Source: Acidimicrobiales bacterium (lineage in GTDB: Bacteria > Actinomycetota > Acidimicrobiia > Acidimicrobiales > Acidimicrobilacustridaceae). From it: 64,000 bases of DNA. Position 1 is the first letter of the stretch. Each line of letters starts with the position of its first letter. Below the pieces are notes generated by a model. It worked only from the letters and a program-made list of their open reading frames with translations, was not told where the DNA came from and made no database searches. Shown here piece by piece: positions 49,887 through 58,171 of this stretch. Made by a program: the position numbers and the translations under genes. The stretch spans positions 62,001 to 126,000 of the forward strand of contig JAGYKS010000031.1 in assembly GCA_018401565.1 (NCBI GenBank), in the 5' to 3' direction.

Positions 49887-50197
49887 CAGCCGAGCAGCTT
49901 GGCCTTGGCGGCAGCGAACTCTTCGTCACTCAGGACGCCAGCGGTGTGAAGGTCGGCAAGTTTCATGAGCTGGGCGGTGAGATCCTCACCAGCCGGAGCC
50001 GCAGGTGGCTCGGGCGGGGCCTGCTGGGCCTGCTGGGCCTGCTGGGCTTGCTGGGCTTGCTGGGCTTCAGCCTGCTGGGCCTCGGCCTTGCCCATCTGGC
50101 GTCGCTGCACATTGCCCGATACGGCCGTGGCCGTGCCGGCGATGACCGCCGTGCGGGCCATGGTTCCCATCAGTCCTGGACGTCCTCTGCGTGGCAT
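49886..50197 (-). CDS. SHOCT-domain protein with QAQQ repeats
   Basis: 103 residues, start ATG 50197 (MPRRGRPGLMGTMARTAV). Middle region EAQQAEAQQAQQAQQAQQ is a 9-bp-repeat-encoded tract (~50005-50090). C-terminus DLTAQLMKLADLHTAGVLSD is a SHOCT motif (short helical domain, often on membrane-related proteins). Overlaps the chagasin-like gene by one codon edge, and lies 58 nt downstream of the DUF6325 gene. Role unknown. Confidence 0.75.
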   Translation of the reverse strand: MPRRGRPGLMGTMARTAVIAGTATAVSGNVQRRQMGKAEAQQAEAQQAQQAQQAQQAQQAPPEPPAAPAGEDLTAQLMKLADLHTAGVLSDEEFAAAKAKLLG

Positions 50198-50255
50198 GTT
50201 CTTGATCTCCCTGATCGGTGACGAATTGGGTTTGTCGCGGTCGTGGTCAGTCGGG

Positions 50256-50687
50256 TCAGTCGAGTTCGGCGAGGGCAGCGAGGAGTTCCTCCACCGCCAC
50301 GGCCGGGACCCGGAAGTCGGCCAGAAGCTCTCCGCCGGAGCCGGCGATGGCGTCGCGGAAACCCTTTGCCCAGGTGTGCTCGAACACCAGCATGGCCGCT
50401 GACGACCCGGGGTCAAGACTGGCGGCCAGCTCGTCGACGTCCTCGTCGGACACCAACTCCATGGCCTCGCCCACGAGATCGGCCAGCGCCGCCGCATCAC
50501 CGTCGATGCCGGCCTCGCCGAATTCCACGAACGCCACATCACCGGCGGCGTCTTTGGTGATGAACACACCGTCGACCACAGTGATCGTCCCGGCCTCAAC
50601 CAAAGCCATGAGTTCAGGCAGCACGGCCCCGTTGAACTTGTTTCCGGGGAATCCAACAACGATCACTTCTATTGGTCCAAGGCTCAT
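50256..50687 (-). CDS. DUF6325/DUF1269-like protein
   Basis: 143 residues. MSLGPIEVIVVGFPGNKFNG, LVEAGTITVVDGVFITKDAAG and FEHTWAKGFRDAI match a family I know next to SHOCT proteins. Probably a membrane-stress/structural protein; no catalytic residues recognisable. Start ATG 50687; divergent neighbour 50763. Confidence 0.75.
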   Translation of the reverse strand: MSLGPIEVIVVGFPGNKFNGAVLPELMALVEAGTITVVDGVFITKDAAGDVAFVEFGEAGIDGDAAALADLVGEAMELVSDEDVDELAASLDPGSSAAMLVFEHTWAKGFRDAIAGSGGELLADFRVPAVAVEELLAALAELD

Positions 50688-50762
50688 GTCCCCATCCTAC
50701 GGGATATCCGGCATCGCAACGACGCGATGGACGTTGGCCCATCAGTCGGCAAACATGGGCCC

Positions 50763-51744
50763 ATGAGTGTGACATTGCCACGTCCTGCGGTGACCATCGA
50801 TGGGGTGTTTGACGACCCGAGCCACATCGAGCACCTTGTCGACACGCTGCACCCCGTACTGGCCGGTGCAGAGGTACATGGCCAATCGGGCTGAGTATGC
50901 AACCTTGAGCGGTGGGTCAGCCCACCGCGACCCGCAGGCAGCAATGCCCGTGGCCCCGGTGTTTCGAGGTGACTGGGCCTTCAACGGTGACATCGCACCG
51001 GGAGTCGAGCCGATCCTGGGTCATCCGGCATTCATCGACGCCGCCCGTGAGTTGTTCGACGCCCCCATCGTGCGGCCCCACACCGTGTACGCCAACCTGA
51101 CGTGGCAACTTCCGTTCCCACAGGGCCGAGGCCACGTGGACATTCCGGCGTTTCGGGGATTTGACCGCACCACGGTGCCGGTCACGTTTCTCACCATCAT
51201 GGGTCAGTCCGGCCTGTTTGAAGCCGAGCGGGTCAAGGTGGCCACTGCCGTGGCGTGGATGTACGCCGGCGCCGACGGTGGGTTCGAGTATTGGCCCCAT
51301 GGCCCCTCGGGCCCATCGGTGATTCATGAGGGCTCGATCTACAACACCGCCGTCATGGGAGACAACGACTTCATGTGGCATCGGGTACGCCCCACGGGCC
51401 GGCCTGACGGCGGCATGGTGTCGCTGTCACTCGATGACCAGTTGCACCGCAACCACGACGGCACCTGGACCATCTGCGGACCAGGTGGCGACGTGGCAAC
51501 GTATTGGCCGCAATGCCATCCGGGTCAGCCTGTCGTGGAAAGCCGACGTATTTGATTCAGATGAGGACCGACGCCGTCACGACGACCACCTCGACGACCT
51601 GCATGCCCGGGAGGTGTTCAGTCGGCTGTCGGCCGACCTCGCCAGTCGTGGATTGGACCCCACCATTCCCGATGGGAACCCCGTGAGCGACCCCGGGTTC
51701 GTGAGTCGCGTCTGCAGGATGCCTACATGCACTACCCGGGCTGA
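50763..51744 (+). CDS. Possible Fe(II)/2OG dioxygenase-like protein (frame breaks)
   Basis: About 325 residues reconstructed: MSVTLPRPAVTIDGVFDDPS, then a block starting RYMANRAEYATLSGGSAH and ending GGDVAT, then RNAIRVSLSWKADVFDSDED and finally RLQDAYMHYPG with stop at 51742-51744. Breaks near 50868, 51500 and 51708. A candidate metal triad is GRGHVDIPAFRG (HxD) with MWHRVRP downstream, as in jelly-roll oxygenases. The fold is not confirmed and the substrate is unknown. Starts 76 nt from the divergent DUF6325 gene. Confidence 0.5.
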
Positions 51745-51848
51745 CCGCGGACCCGATGTACTGAAACTGCGCGGCTGGCCGTCCATGACGGGAATTTCGC
51801 ACCAACGGCTCACCACGGCACGGCCAGACCACAGGTTCGACGGTTTGT

Positions 51849-51925
51849 TGGTGGGCGCTACAGGACTCGAACCTGTGACCCCCTCCTTGTAAGGGAGGTG
51901 CTCTAGCCAACTGAGCTAAGCGCCC
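51849..51925 (-). tRNA. tRNA-Val (anticodon TAC), CCA encoded
   Basis: Full cloverleaf on the minus strand: acceptor GGGCGCT/AGCGCCC, D arm GCTC..GAGC, anticodon stem CCTCC/GGAGG with loop CTTACAA (anticodon TAC, reads GUA), T arm ACAGG-TTCGAGT-CCTGT. 73 nt plus discriminator A and a genome-encoded CCA at 51849-51851. Confidence 0.97.
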
Positions 51926-51951
51926 GTCGCTAACACTGGCCGAACCCGATG

Positions 51952-52506
51952 CTACTGCTGGCGCCGGTCACCACGGGTTCGCTCCGCCGGAGCCGACACG
52001 ATGCCGGGGCGTGCCGCCCGGGCCAGGGCGATGAGCGCAGACGCCGTCTCGGGTTGCAGCTGGGGAAGTTCCTCGGGGGCGAACCAGGCGCACGACTCAA
52101 TCTCGGCTGACCCCAGCTGCAACCCGTCAGGATCGGCACCGGGTGCAGGCCGGGCCCGGAACACAATGTCGACCCGGTGCAGCCGGGATTCCACCACCAC
52201 CGCAGGTTCACCCGAGCAGTTCGATATCCAGCCCCACCTCCTCGGCCACCTCGCGTCGAACCGCCTCGGCAGGGGCCTCGTGACGCTTGAGCAGACCCCC
52301 GGGAGGCCCCAGTTGGAACGGTAGGTCTGGCGTACCAGCAGCATCCGCCCGTCGGCCCGCTCAATGACACAGATGGCTCCCACCGAATAGCTCGGTGCCA
52401 CCAGTCGCACCAGCACACGGCGAACCGGCCTGGGCAACCCGCCAAACAGCCGCAGGGCGAAGCGGTGCAGACCAACAGGCATCGTCACAGCGGAGACTGG
52501 CATCAA
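51952..52506 (-). CDS. Nudix hydrolase with two compensating frame breaks
   Basis: About 185 residues. N-terminal MPVGLHRFALRLFGGLPRPV, core SYSVGAICVIERADGRMLLV and YRSNWGLPG, C-terminal EPAVVVESRLHRVDIVFRA. Between bases ~52213 and 52290 the as-written frame is shifted and the Nudix box is lost; reading the other frame gives GGLLKRHEAPAEAVRREVAE and EVGLDIELLG, the expected G-x5-E-x7-REVxEE box. Breaks: a G run near 52286-52290 (one G short on the coding strand) and GGG near 52211-52213 (one too many). So the ORF length is normal but its active site would be wrong. Substrate unknown, ADP-ribose/NADH-type likely. Confidence 0.75.
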   Translation of the reverse strand: MMPVSAVTMPVGLHRFALRLFGGLPRPVRRVLVRLVAPSYSVGAICVIERADGRMLLVRQTYRSNWGLPGVCSSVTRPLPRRFDARWPRRWGWISNCSGEPAVVVESRLHRVDIVFRARPAPGADPDGLQLGSAEIESCAWFAPEELPQLQPETASALIALARAARPGIVSAPAERTRGDRRQQ

Positions 52507-52550
52507 CCCAGCGTAGGGGTGAGGTGTGACCGCGGACGCCTCCGGACGCC

Positions 52551-53348
52551 TCAGGACGCCGCTGGAGCTCCGGTGCCGGCATCAGCGGCCCCGGGGGTGG
52601 TGAACGATCGGCGCCGCTCAAGCAGAGCCTCGGCCAGTTCTGCGGTACCACCAGCCACCGGCGTGCGGCGGTCGGTGGGATCCAGGGTGACCAGGTTCCG
52701 ACCAGCTGCCTCGGCCACCACCGCACCAGCCTCGCCACACACCAGCATCGCACCCATGTAGTCCCACACCCCGTGGGCATTCCATGAACAGTCCATGTAG
52801 CCGTCCAAGGTGCCGTCGGCGACTGCGCAAAGGTCCAAAGCCACGGCGCCCATGGCACGAAACTGGCGCCATCCCAGATAGGCCGGTGGATACCCGGACA
52901 ATCCGATCATGGCCGAACGGGGTTGGGTCACCGTCGACGGCGTGATGGGTTGGCCGTTGCGAGTGGCCCCGTGACCAGCCACCGCCTCGTATCGACGATG
53001 GTTGGCCAGGTCAGCCACCACAGCCACCCGTACCTCACCGCCCACGACCGCCGCCAGACTGGTGGCGTACCACGGAACTCCCCGGCTGGCGTTGGTTGAG
53101 CCGTCGAGCGGGTCGACCACGACCGTGGCCAACTGGTCGACACGTCGTCGACCCGACTCCTCGCTGACCACCCCCACCCCGGCGGCGTCCAGCACCCCCA
53201 GGGCGGCGGCGTCGGCCACCAGATCAGCGGCGTACTGGCCTCGCCCCGGATCCACCACCGACCAGTCGGTGTGGCCGGCCAAGGCGTCGACCACGGCATC
53301 GGCAGCTTCGGTCAACAACACCAGCAGTCGGTCGTCGGTCCAGGGCAT
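52551..53348 (-). CDS. Inositol monophosphatase family protein
   Basis: About 265 residues from ATG 53348. Mg-site motifs: VVSEESG, VVVDPLDGSTNASRG (D-x-L-D-G-S/T), and WNAHGVWDYMGAMLVCGEAG. These match IMPase/FBPase-like phosphatases; in actinobacteria such an enzyme may make myo-inositol for phosphatidylinositol or act on fructose bisphosphate or PAP. The C-terminal 20 residues are Ala/Gly/Pro-rich. Divergent from 53465. Confidence 0.85.
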   Translation of the reverse strand: MPWTDDRLLVLLTEAADAVVDALAGHTDWSVVDPGRGQYAADLVADAAALGVLDAAGVGVVSEESGRRRVDQLATVVVDPLDGSTNASRGVPWYATSLAAVVGGEVRVAVVADLANHRRYEAVAGHGATRNGQPITPSTVTQPRSAMIGLSGYPPAYLGWRQFRAMGAVALDLCAVADGTLDGYMDCSWNAHGVWDYMGAMLVCGEAGAVVAEAAGRNLVTLDPTDRRTPVAGGTAELAEALLERRRSFTTPGAADAGTGAPAAS

Positions 53349-53464
53349 CCATCGGCTTGACGGTACCGGCCCCAACCACCGCACGGGTGGTTGCTTTCGT
53401 AACAGACCGCGCCGCGTGGCAGGCTTGCATCACCGTCCGTCCAGCCCTGAGGAGTACCCGAACC

Positions 53465-54028
53465 GTGGCCGTCATCGACGTCCCAGGCTTCGTCGCCGAC
53501 CTGAAGTCACATGCCGTGGACCACCAGTTCCACGTCCACGACGAACGCCACTTCATCGAGACGTACTCGCTGCGTCAGATGTGGGAGGTGGAGCTGCACC
53601 CCGAACAGGCCTGCGGCGGTCCGTTGGACCTGCATCTGGCCCTCGAGGTGGACCCCCGGGCGCTGTTGCAGTTCGAAGACCAGATGGTGGAGGCCGCCGA
53701 GACCGATGAGCCCCCCACCGGGCTGTGGTTCCCCATGGCTTTCAACTGGTCCTTGCCGCCGCTGCCATCAGGCCCCGACCTGTTGGTGCTGGCCACCGAG
53801 CTGGCCGAGATCGGTGGCACCGAACTGCCGCTGGAGGTGTCGGCCATCGACAGCTATGCCACGGTCATCGACGCCCCCGAACGATCCCTCACCATCGTGG
53901 CGCGCATTCAGGTTCCCCTGGACCGGATCTTCATGGGCCAGGAGCAGCTGTGTGACGTACTGGACCGGTGCCACGCCGTGAGCATGTTCCTGCTGGACCG
54001 GGCGCCGGCCTGGCTCGACGAGCTGTGA
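53465..54028 (+). CDS. Conserved hypothetical protein A (pair with 54025)
   Basis: 187 residues from GTG 53465. Starts VAVIDVPGFVADLKSHAVDH and contains FHVHDERHFIETYSLRQMWE, EVDPRALLQFEDQMVEAAE and a LPLEVSAIDSY-type beta region. No recognised domain; soluble. Overlaps the next gene by 4 nt (GTGA), so the two are co-translated. Acidimicrobiia-style proteins of unknown role. Confidence 0.6.
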   Translation: MAVIDVPGFVADLKSHAVDHQFHVHDERHFIETYSLRQMWEVELHPEQACGGPLDLHLALEVDPRALLQFEDQMVEAAETDEPPTGLWFPMAFNWSLPPLPSGPDLLVLATELAEIGGTELPLEVSAIDSYATVIDAPERSLTIVARIQVPLDRIFMGQEQLCDVLDRCHAVSMFLLDRAPAWLDEL

Positions 54029-54519
54029 GCTCGGGCCACCAGCCCGTGGGGTCGCGCCACCAGATCGAGTTCACCCTCGACCAGCGTGACGAGGTGCTGG
54101 CCGCCATGACCGATCTGGCCGACCGACACCGGGGATGGGTGAACATCCAGCCCCTGATTGAGGCCGCCGACATGCCCGAACAGCGCTCCGGGTTGATTTC
54201 GGGGTGGCTCACCGGAGGCCTGCCACCCCTACCCGTCGGCACGTGGACGGCCCCCACCCAACGACGCAACACCCTGCGACCCGGGTCGATCGGACTCGGC
54301 CACGGCGCCAACGCCAAGGTGGCCCAGCGTCTGGTTGCCGCCGGGGTGGTCATGCCCTCGACGTGGAAGGCAGTGCAGGACAACGCCCGGCGCGGCGTGG
54401 TGCTCAAGGTGCCCGCCGACACCGCAGTGGCCGAGATACTGGACTGGATGCTGGCTGCCATTGTGGAACTCACCACCCTGGAAACCACCGGCGAGTACCG
54501 GGCCACGTTCCACCCGTGA
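54025..54519 (+). CDS. Conserved hypothetical protein B (pair with 53465)
   Basis: 164 residues from GTG 54025. SRHQIEFTLDQRDEVLAAM, HRGWVNIQPLIEAADMPEQR and TWTAPTQRRNTLRPGSIGLG suggest a compact mixed alpha/beta fold. No family recognised. Probably forms a complex with the protein of the preceding overlapping gene. Confidence 0.6.
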   Translation: MSSGHQPVGSRHQIEFTLDQRDEVLAAMTDLADRHRGWVNIQPLIEAADMPEQRSGLISGWLTGGLPPLPVGTWTAPTQRRNTLRPGSIGLGHGANAKVAQRLVAAGVVMPSTWKAVQDNARRGVVLKVPADTAVAEILDWMLAAIVELTTLETTGEYRATFHP

Positions 54520-54568
54520 ACACCGGCGGCTGCACCACGAGTGCCTCCGCCACGACCGACCGCAGCGG

Positions 54569-54574
54569 TAGGGT
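54569..54574 (+). promoter_or_regulatory. Probable -10 element (TAGGGT) of the LapA-like gene
   Basis: Seven bases before the ATG at 54582, no Shine-Dalgarno sequence. Confidence 0.4.
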
Positions 54575-54581
54575 GCAGCCC

Positions 54582-54815
54582 ATGGCTGATTCCACAACAA
54601 AGCAGGGCACGTCCACACCCAAGATCGTGGCCATCGTGGTGCTGGCAGGGGCCCTGCTGGCGTTCATCGTCCAGAACACCAAGACGGTGGATCTGGACTG
54701 GCTCATGTTCGGGTTCAGCGCACCGTTGTGGCTCATGATCACCCTGATCGGGGCGGCGGGCTTCATCATCGGGTACTTCGTGGGTCGACCAGGCCGGGCG
54801 GCACGCAAGGGCTGA
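54582..54815 (+). CDS. LapA-domain (DUF1049) small membrane protein
   Basis: 77 residues. A Ser/Thr/Lys-rich start, then two membrane helices: KIVAIVVLAGALLAFIVQNT and PLWLMITLIGAAGFIIGYFV, ending in a basic tail GRPGRAARKG. The QNT-x-x-V-D-x-x-W-L pattern is typical of LapA/DUF1049 proteins, which sit in the cytoplasmic membrane near lipopolysaccharide/envelope assembly functions. No partner here. Confidence 0.8.
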   Translation: MADSTTKQGTSTPKIVAIVVLAGALLAFIVQNTKTVDLDWLMFGFSAPLWLMITLIGAAGFIIGYFVGRPGRAARKG

Positions 54816-54843
54816 TCCACCCCTGATCCACCCCCGATCAACC
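54812..54843. repeat. Tandem repeat, 11-bp unit ctgatccaccc
   Basis: Two perfect copies and a degenerate third (ccgatcaacc) at the junction between the LapA-like gene and the hydroxylase remnant; possibly the scar of a deletion. Confidence 0.6.
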
Positions 54844-55123
54844 GCCAGGCGCGTCGTCACCACCTCAGCCATCATTTCGGGGCCCCCATGCGCAACTTCG
54901 GGGTGACGTCGTCGGCGTGGGATCGGGTGATGGGCACCCGTGACGAACCTGACGTGCTCAAGGTGCCCGCCGCATGGCCCCGGCGTGGATGGTGGACAAC
55001 CACGGGATGATCCTGCCCGACCACCGCTGTGACTACGTGGTCTCCCCCGGCACCGCTGACGAATCCAGCCTTGGCCACCGGGACCGCACCGACGCCTTCG
55101 CCAATGTCGCCCCCCACGCCTGA
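54843..55123 (+). pseudogene. 3' remnant of a fatty acid hydroxylase gene
   Basis: Reads RRHHLSHHFGAPMRNFGVTS, then WDRVMGTRDEPDVLKVPA and, after a frame change near 54975, MAPAWMVDNHGMILPDHRC ending AFANVAPHA with a stop at 55121. The HHLSHH box and NFGVTS..WDRVMGT are the last His motif and C-terminus of fatty acid hydroxylase/sterol desaturase proteins; the first two His boxes and all upstream helices are missing (the LapA gene ends 28 nt before). A complete member of the family lies at 32371-33625. No function expected. Confidence 0.65.
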
Positions 55124-55177
55124 TTGAAATTGGCTGCGACTGACGCGGCAGTCAGCGCACAGCGAAGCGGGGTGTCC

Positions 55178-55183
55178 TAGCCT
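55178..55183 (+). promoter_or_regulatory. Probable -10 element (TAGCCT), leaderless start at 55191
   Basis: Seven bases before the GTG at 55191, no ribosome binding site; same hexamer and spacing as at 10175. Confidence 0.45.
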
Positions 55184-55190
55184 CAGAGGC

Positions 55191-57445
55191 GTGGAAACCC
55201 ATCACACGTTCTGCCGTATCTGTGAGTCGTTGTGCGGACTCGAGGTCACCGTCGACGACGGTGTCATCACCAAGATCCGGCCCGACGACCTCAACGTGGG
55301 CACCGCCGGGTTCGCCTGCATCAAGGGCGTCAAGCAGCACAAGCTGTACGCCTCGCCCGACCGGCTCACCCACCCCATGCGCCGTGATGGTGACACCTGG
55401 AGCAGGGTCACCTGGGACGAAGCCGAGTCCGACATCGGCAGGCGGGTGCGGGCCATTGTGGACGAGCACGGACCGAACTCGGTGGCCATGTATGTGGGAA
55501 CGGCCGCCGGTTTCGGGGTGCTGCACCCGGTGTTCGCCCAGGGGTTCATGAAGGGACTGGGGTCGGGGTCGATGTATGCCAGTGCCACCCAGGACTGCGC
55601 CAACAAGTTCGCCGCTGCCCGCCAGATCTACGGCTTCCCGTTCACCCAGCCGTTCCCCGACGTGGACCGCACCCGGTGTCTGGTCATCGTGGGTGCCAAC
55701 CCGGTGGTGTCGAAGTGGTCGTTTTTGCAGGTTGCTGACCCCAAGCAGCGGCTGCGCTCCATCGCCGAGCGTGGCGGGCGGGTGATCGTGGTGGACCCTC
55801 GACACACCGAGACGGCCAAGTCAGCCACCGACCACGTGTTCATCCGACCCGACACCGACGTGTTCTTCTATCTGGCGTTCGCCAACGAACTCATCGCCAC
55901 CGATGCCATCGACCACGCCATGGTCGATGCCCACACCACCGGTTTTCGCGAGCTCGCCGAGCTGGTGGCACCGTGGACGCCCTGAGCGCACCTCCACGGT
56001 GACTGGGCATCGACCCGGCCGTACTGCGCGACATCGTGGCCACCTTCGCCGCTGCCGACGGGGCCGCCCTGTATTCGTCCACCGGTGTGAACATGGGTTC
56101 CAACGGCGTGCTGGCGTTCTGGCTGCAGGAGGCCATCAACGTCGTCACCGGCAACCTGGACCGTCCCGGTGGCACGCTGGTGGGCAAGGGCATCTTCGAC
56201 TTCGCCAAGTTCGGCAAGCGCACCGGCACCCTGATGAGCGACGAGAAGTCCCGCATCGGTGGGTTCCCCAAGGTGAACGACGCTTTCCCCGGTGGGATCC
56301 TGGCCGACGAGATCCTCACCCCGGGCGACGGCCAGATCAAGGCGTTGTTCGTCACCGGTGGCAACCCGCTCATCACCATGGCCGACGCCGGGCGGATGCG
56401 CGAGGCGTTCGGATCACTGGACCTGTTGGTCACCTTGGACATCTACCGCAACGAGACCGGATCGCTGGCCCACTACACGTTGCCGGCTACCGACCCCCTG
56501 CAACGGCCCGACCTCCCCTTCATCTTCCCGTTGGTACTCGGCATGCAGTCACGCCCCTACCTGCAGGCCACCAAGGCCATGGTCGAGCCCCAGGGCGACC
56601 AGCGCGACGAGGCATCGATCTACCTGGCTCTGGGCAAGGCGTGTGGTGCTCCCATCTTCGGGTCCAAGGCCGCCCAGCGATTCCTCGAACGCATGGCGGC
56701 CAAGCACACCCGCCGCAACGCGCTGTCCCATGCCACCGTGCCGGGCGAGAAGCTGCTCAATGGGCTGCTGCGCATCACCCGCCAGCCCGGCTTTGCCAAA
56801 CTGCTGCGCAATCCCCACGGTGTGCGCCGCACACCCACCGAGGCGGGGTCGTTTTTGAACAAGCGCATCGTCACCGACGACAAGCGCGTCCATCTCGCCC
56901 CCGAGGGCCTCATGGCGGCCGCCGGGCGACTCGACGACCAGTACACCGCCGCAGTGGGCCGGGCCGATTCCATGTTGATGATCACCAAGCGACATGTGAA
57001 GACCCACAACTCGTGGACCCACAACCACGAGGAGATGGTGGCCAACGACTTCACCACCAATCACCTGTACGTCCACAGCGACGACGCCGCCCGCATAGGT
57101 GTGGCCGATGGCGACCTGGCCGATGTCACCTCGGCCACGGCCACGGTGCGCATCCCGATCCGGGTGCTCGACGACCTGATGCCCGGAGTGTGCGCCATGC
57201 CTCACGGCTGGGGCCACCAGCACGCCACCGGGCTGGCCGTGGCGTCGCGCACCACCGGGGTGAACGTGAACCTTCTGGCTGCCAGCGGCCCCGACGCCAT
57301 CGACCCGGCCTCAGGGATGTCCCACCTCACCGGAATTCCTGTGGATGTCACCCCGGCGGCCGGACCGCTCGATGCAACGTCGTGGTCGGGCATTGCCGCT
57401 GACGACAGCGCCGACCGGGCCGTTGCCGTCACCCTGGGCCGCTGA
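55191..57445 (+). CDS. Molybdopterin oxidoreductase, formate-dehydrogenase-like (frame breaks)
   Basis: About 751 residues from GTG 55191. N-terminal 4Fe-4S site: Cys8, 11 and 15 in FCRICESLCG and Cys43 in GFACIKG. MGD-binding segments: VTWDEAESDIG, YVGTAAGFG, TQDCANKFAAARQIYGFP (Cys136, a possible Mo ligand), VIVGANPVVSKW. C-terminal: ALFVTGGNPLITMAD, VHLAPE, ALATRDGDTAL-type ADGDLADVTSATATVRIP and LPHGWGHQHATGLAVAS. Frame changes near 55980 and 56008. DMSO-reductase superfamily, cytosolic, with no accessory subunits here, so the substrate (formate or a similar small molecule) is open. Confidence 0.8.
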
Positions 57446-57474
57446 ACCGGCGCAGTCTGCGCCAGTCTGCGCAA

Positions 57475-57556
57475 GTGGCTCGTCTCCAGGTGGCTCGTCT
57501 GCAGGGCTCAGGCGGCCGGCGGTTCAGTCAGTCCTGGCGGCCGGCAGTTCAGTCGG
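57475..57556. repeat. Short direct duplications between convergent genes
   Basis: gtggctcgtctccag is repeated as gtggctcgtctgcag (57475-57504), and ggcggccggcggttcagtca as a near copy at 57537-57556. Lies between the convergent molybdopterin gene and arsC; no function visible. Confidence 0.6.
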
Positions 57557-58007
57557 CTGAGTCGGTCACTCCCAGCGACGCCAGCAGCTCGTCGACACGC
57601 GTGGCGATGTCGTCACGCACCTTGCGAACGAACTCCACCGGCTGGCCGGCGGGATCATCGAGCGCCCAGTCCTCGTAGCGGTTGCCCGGGAAGATGGGGC
57701 AGGCGTCGCCGCACCCCATGGTCACGATCACGTCGGCGGCCCGGACGATTTCGTCGGTCCACGGCTTGGGCTGCTCGCCCGAGATGTCGATGCCCAGTTC
57801 GGCCATCACCGCCACTGCCGCCGGATTCACCGTGAGGCCGGGCTCGGATCCGCCGCTGAACACCTCCACACGATCTCCAGCGGCATGGCGAAGCAGGCCG
57901 GCGGCCATCTGGGACCGTCCGGCGTTGTGCACACACAAAAACAGCACCGAGGGCGCGTTGAGGGAGTTCTGCTGTTCGCTGGACAGGTCGGGGTCGTTGG
58001 CGTCCAC
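57549..58007 (-). CDS. arsC: Arsenate reductase/LMW protein phosphatase (thioredoxin-coupled type)
   Basis: 152 residues. P-loop VLFLCVHNAGRSQMAAGLL with the catalytic Cys, D in TMGCGDACPIFPG, and redox Cys pair CGDAC typical of thioredoxin-coupled ArsC (Cys10/82/89 class). Reduces arsenate to arsenite in the cytosol. Start ATG 58007. The upstream aquaporin gene on the same strand suggests arsenite export through a channel. No ArsR or ArsB nearby. Confidence 0.85.
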   Translation of the reverse strand: MDANDPDLSSEQQNSLNAPSVLFLCVHNAGRSQMAAGLLRHAAGDRVEVFSGGSEPGLTVNPAAVAVMAELGIDISGEQPKPWTDEIVRAADVIVTMGCGDACPIFPGNRYEDWALDDPAGQPVEFVRKVRDDIATRVDELLASLGVTDSAD

Positions 58008-58171
58008 CGGGTCACCCTGACGTCATTGGGGCGCTGCGTCAACCAACGGCAGGTGAACACCCGGTGCCCTGCCGGTCACGTCGGGCCAGTGGTGGGCGAT
58101 GACCGGCACCGTGGCGGCCGGCTGGATGAGCGCCCACGGGACCAGCCTCGGACGAGCCTCGGATGGGCCTC

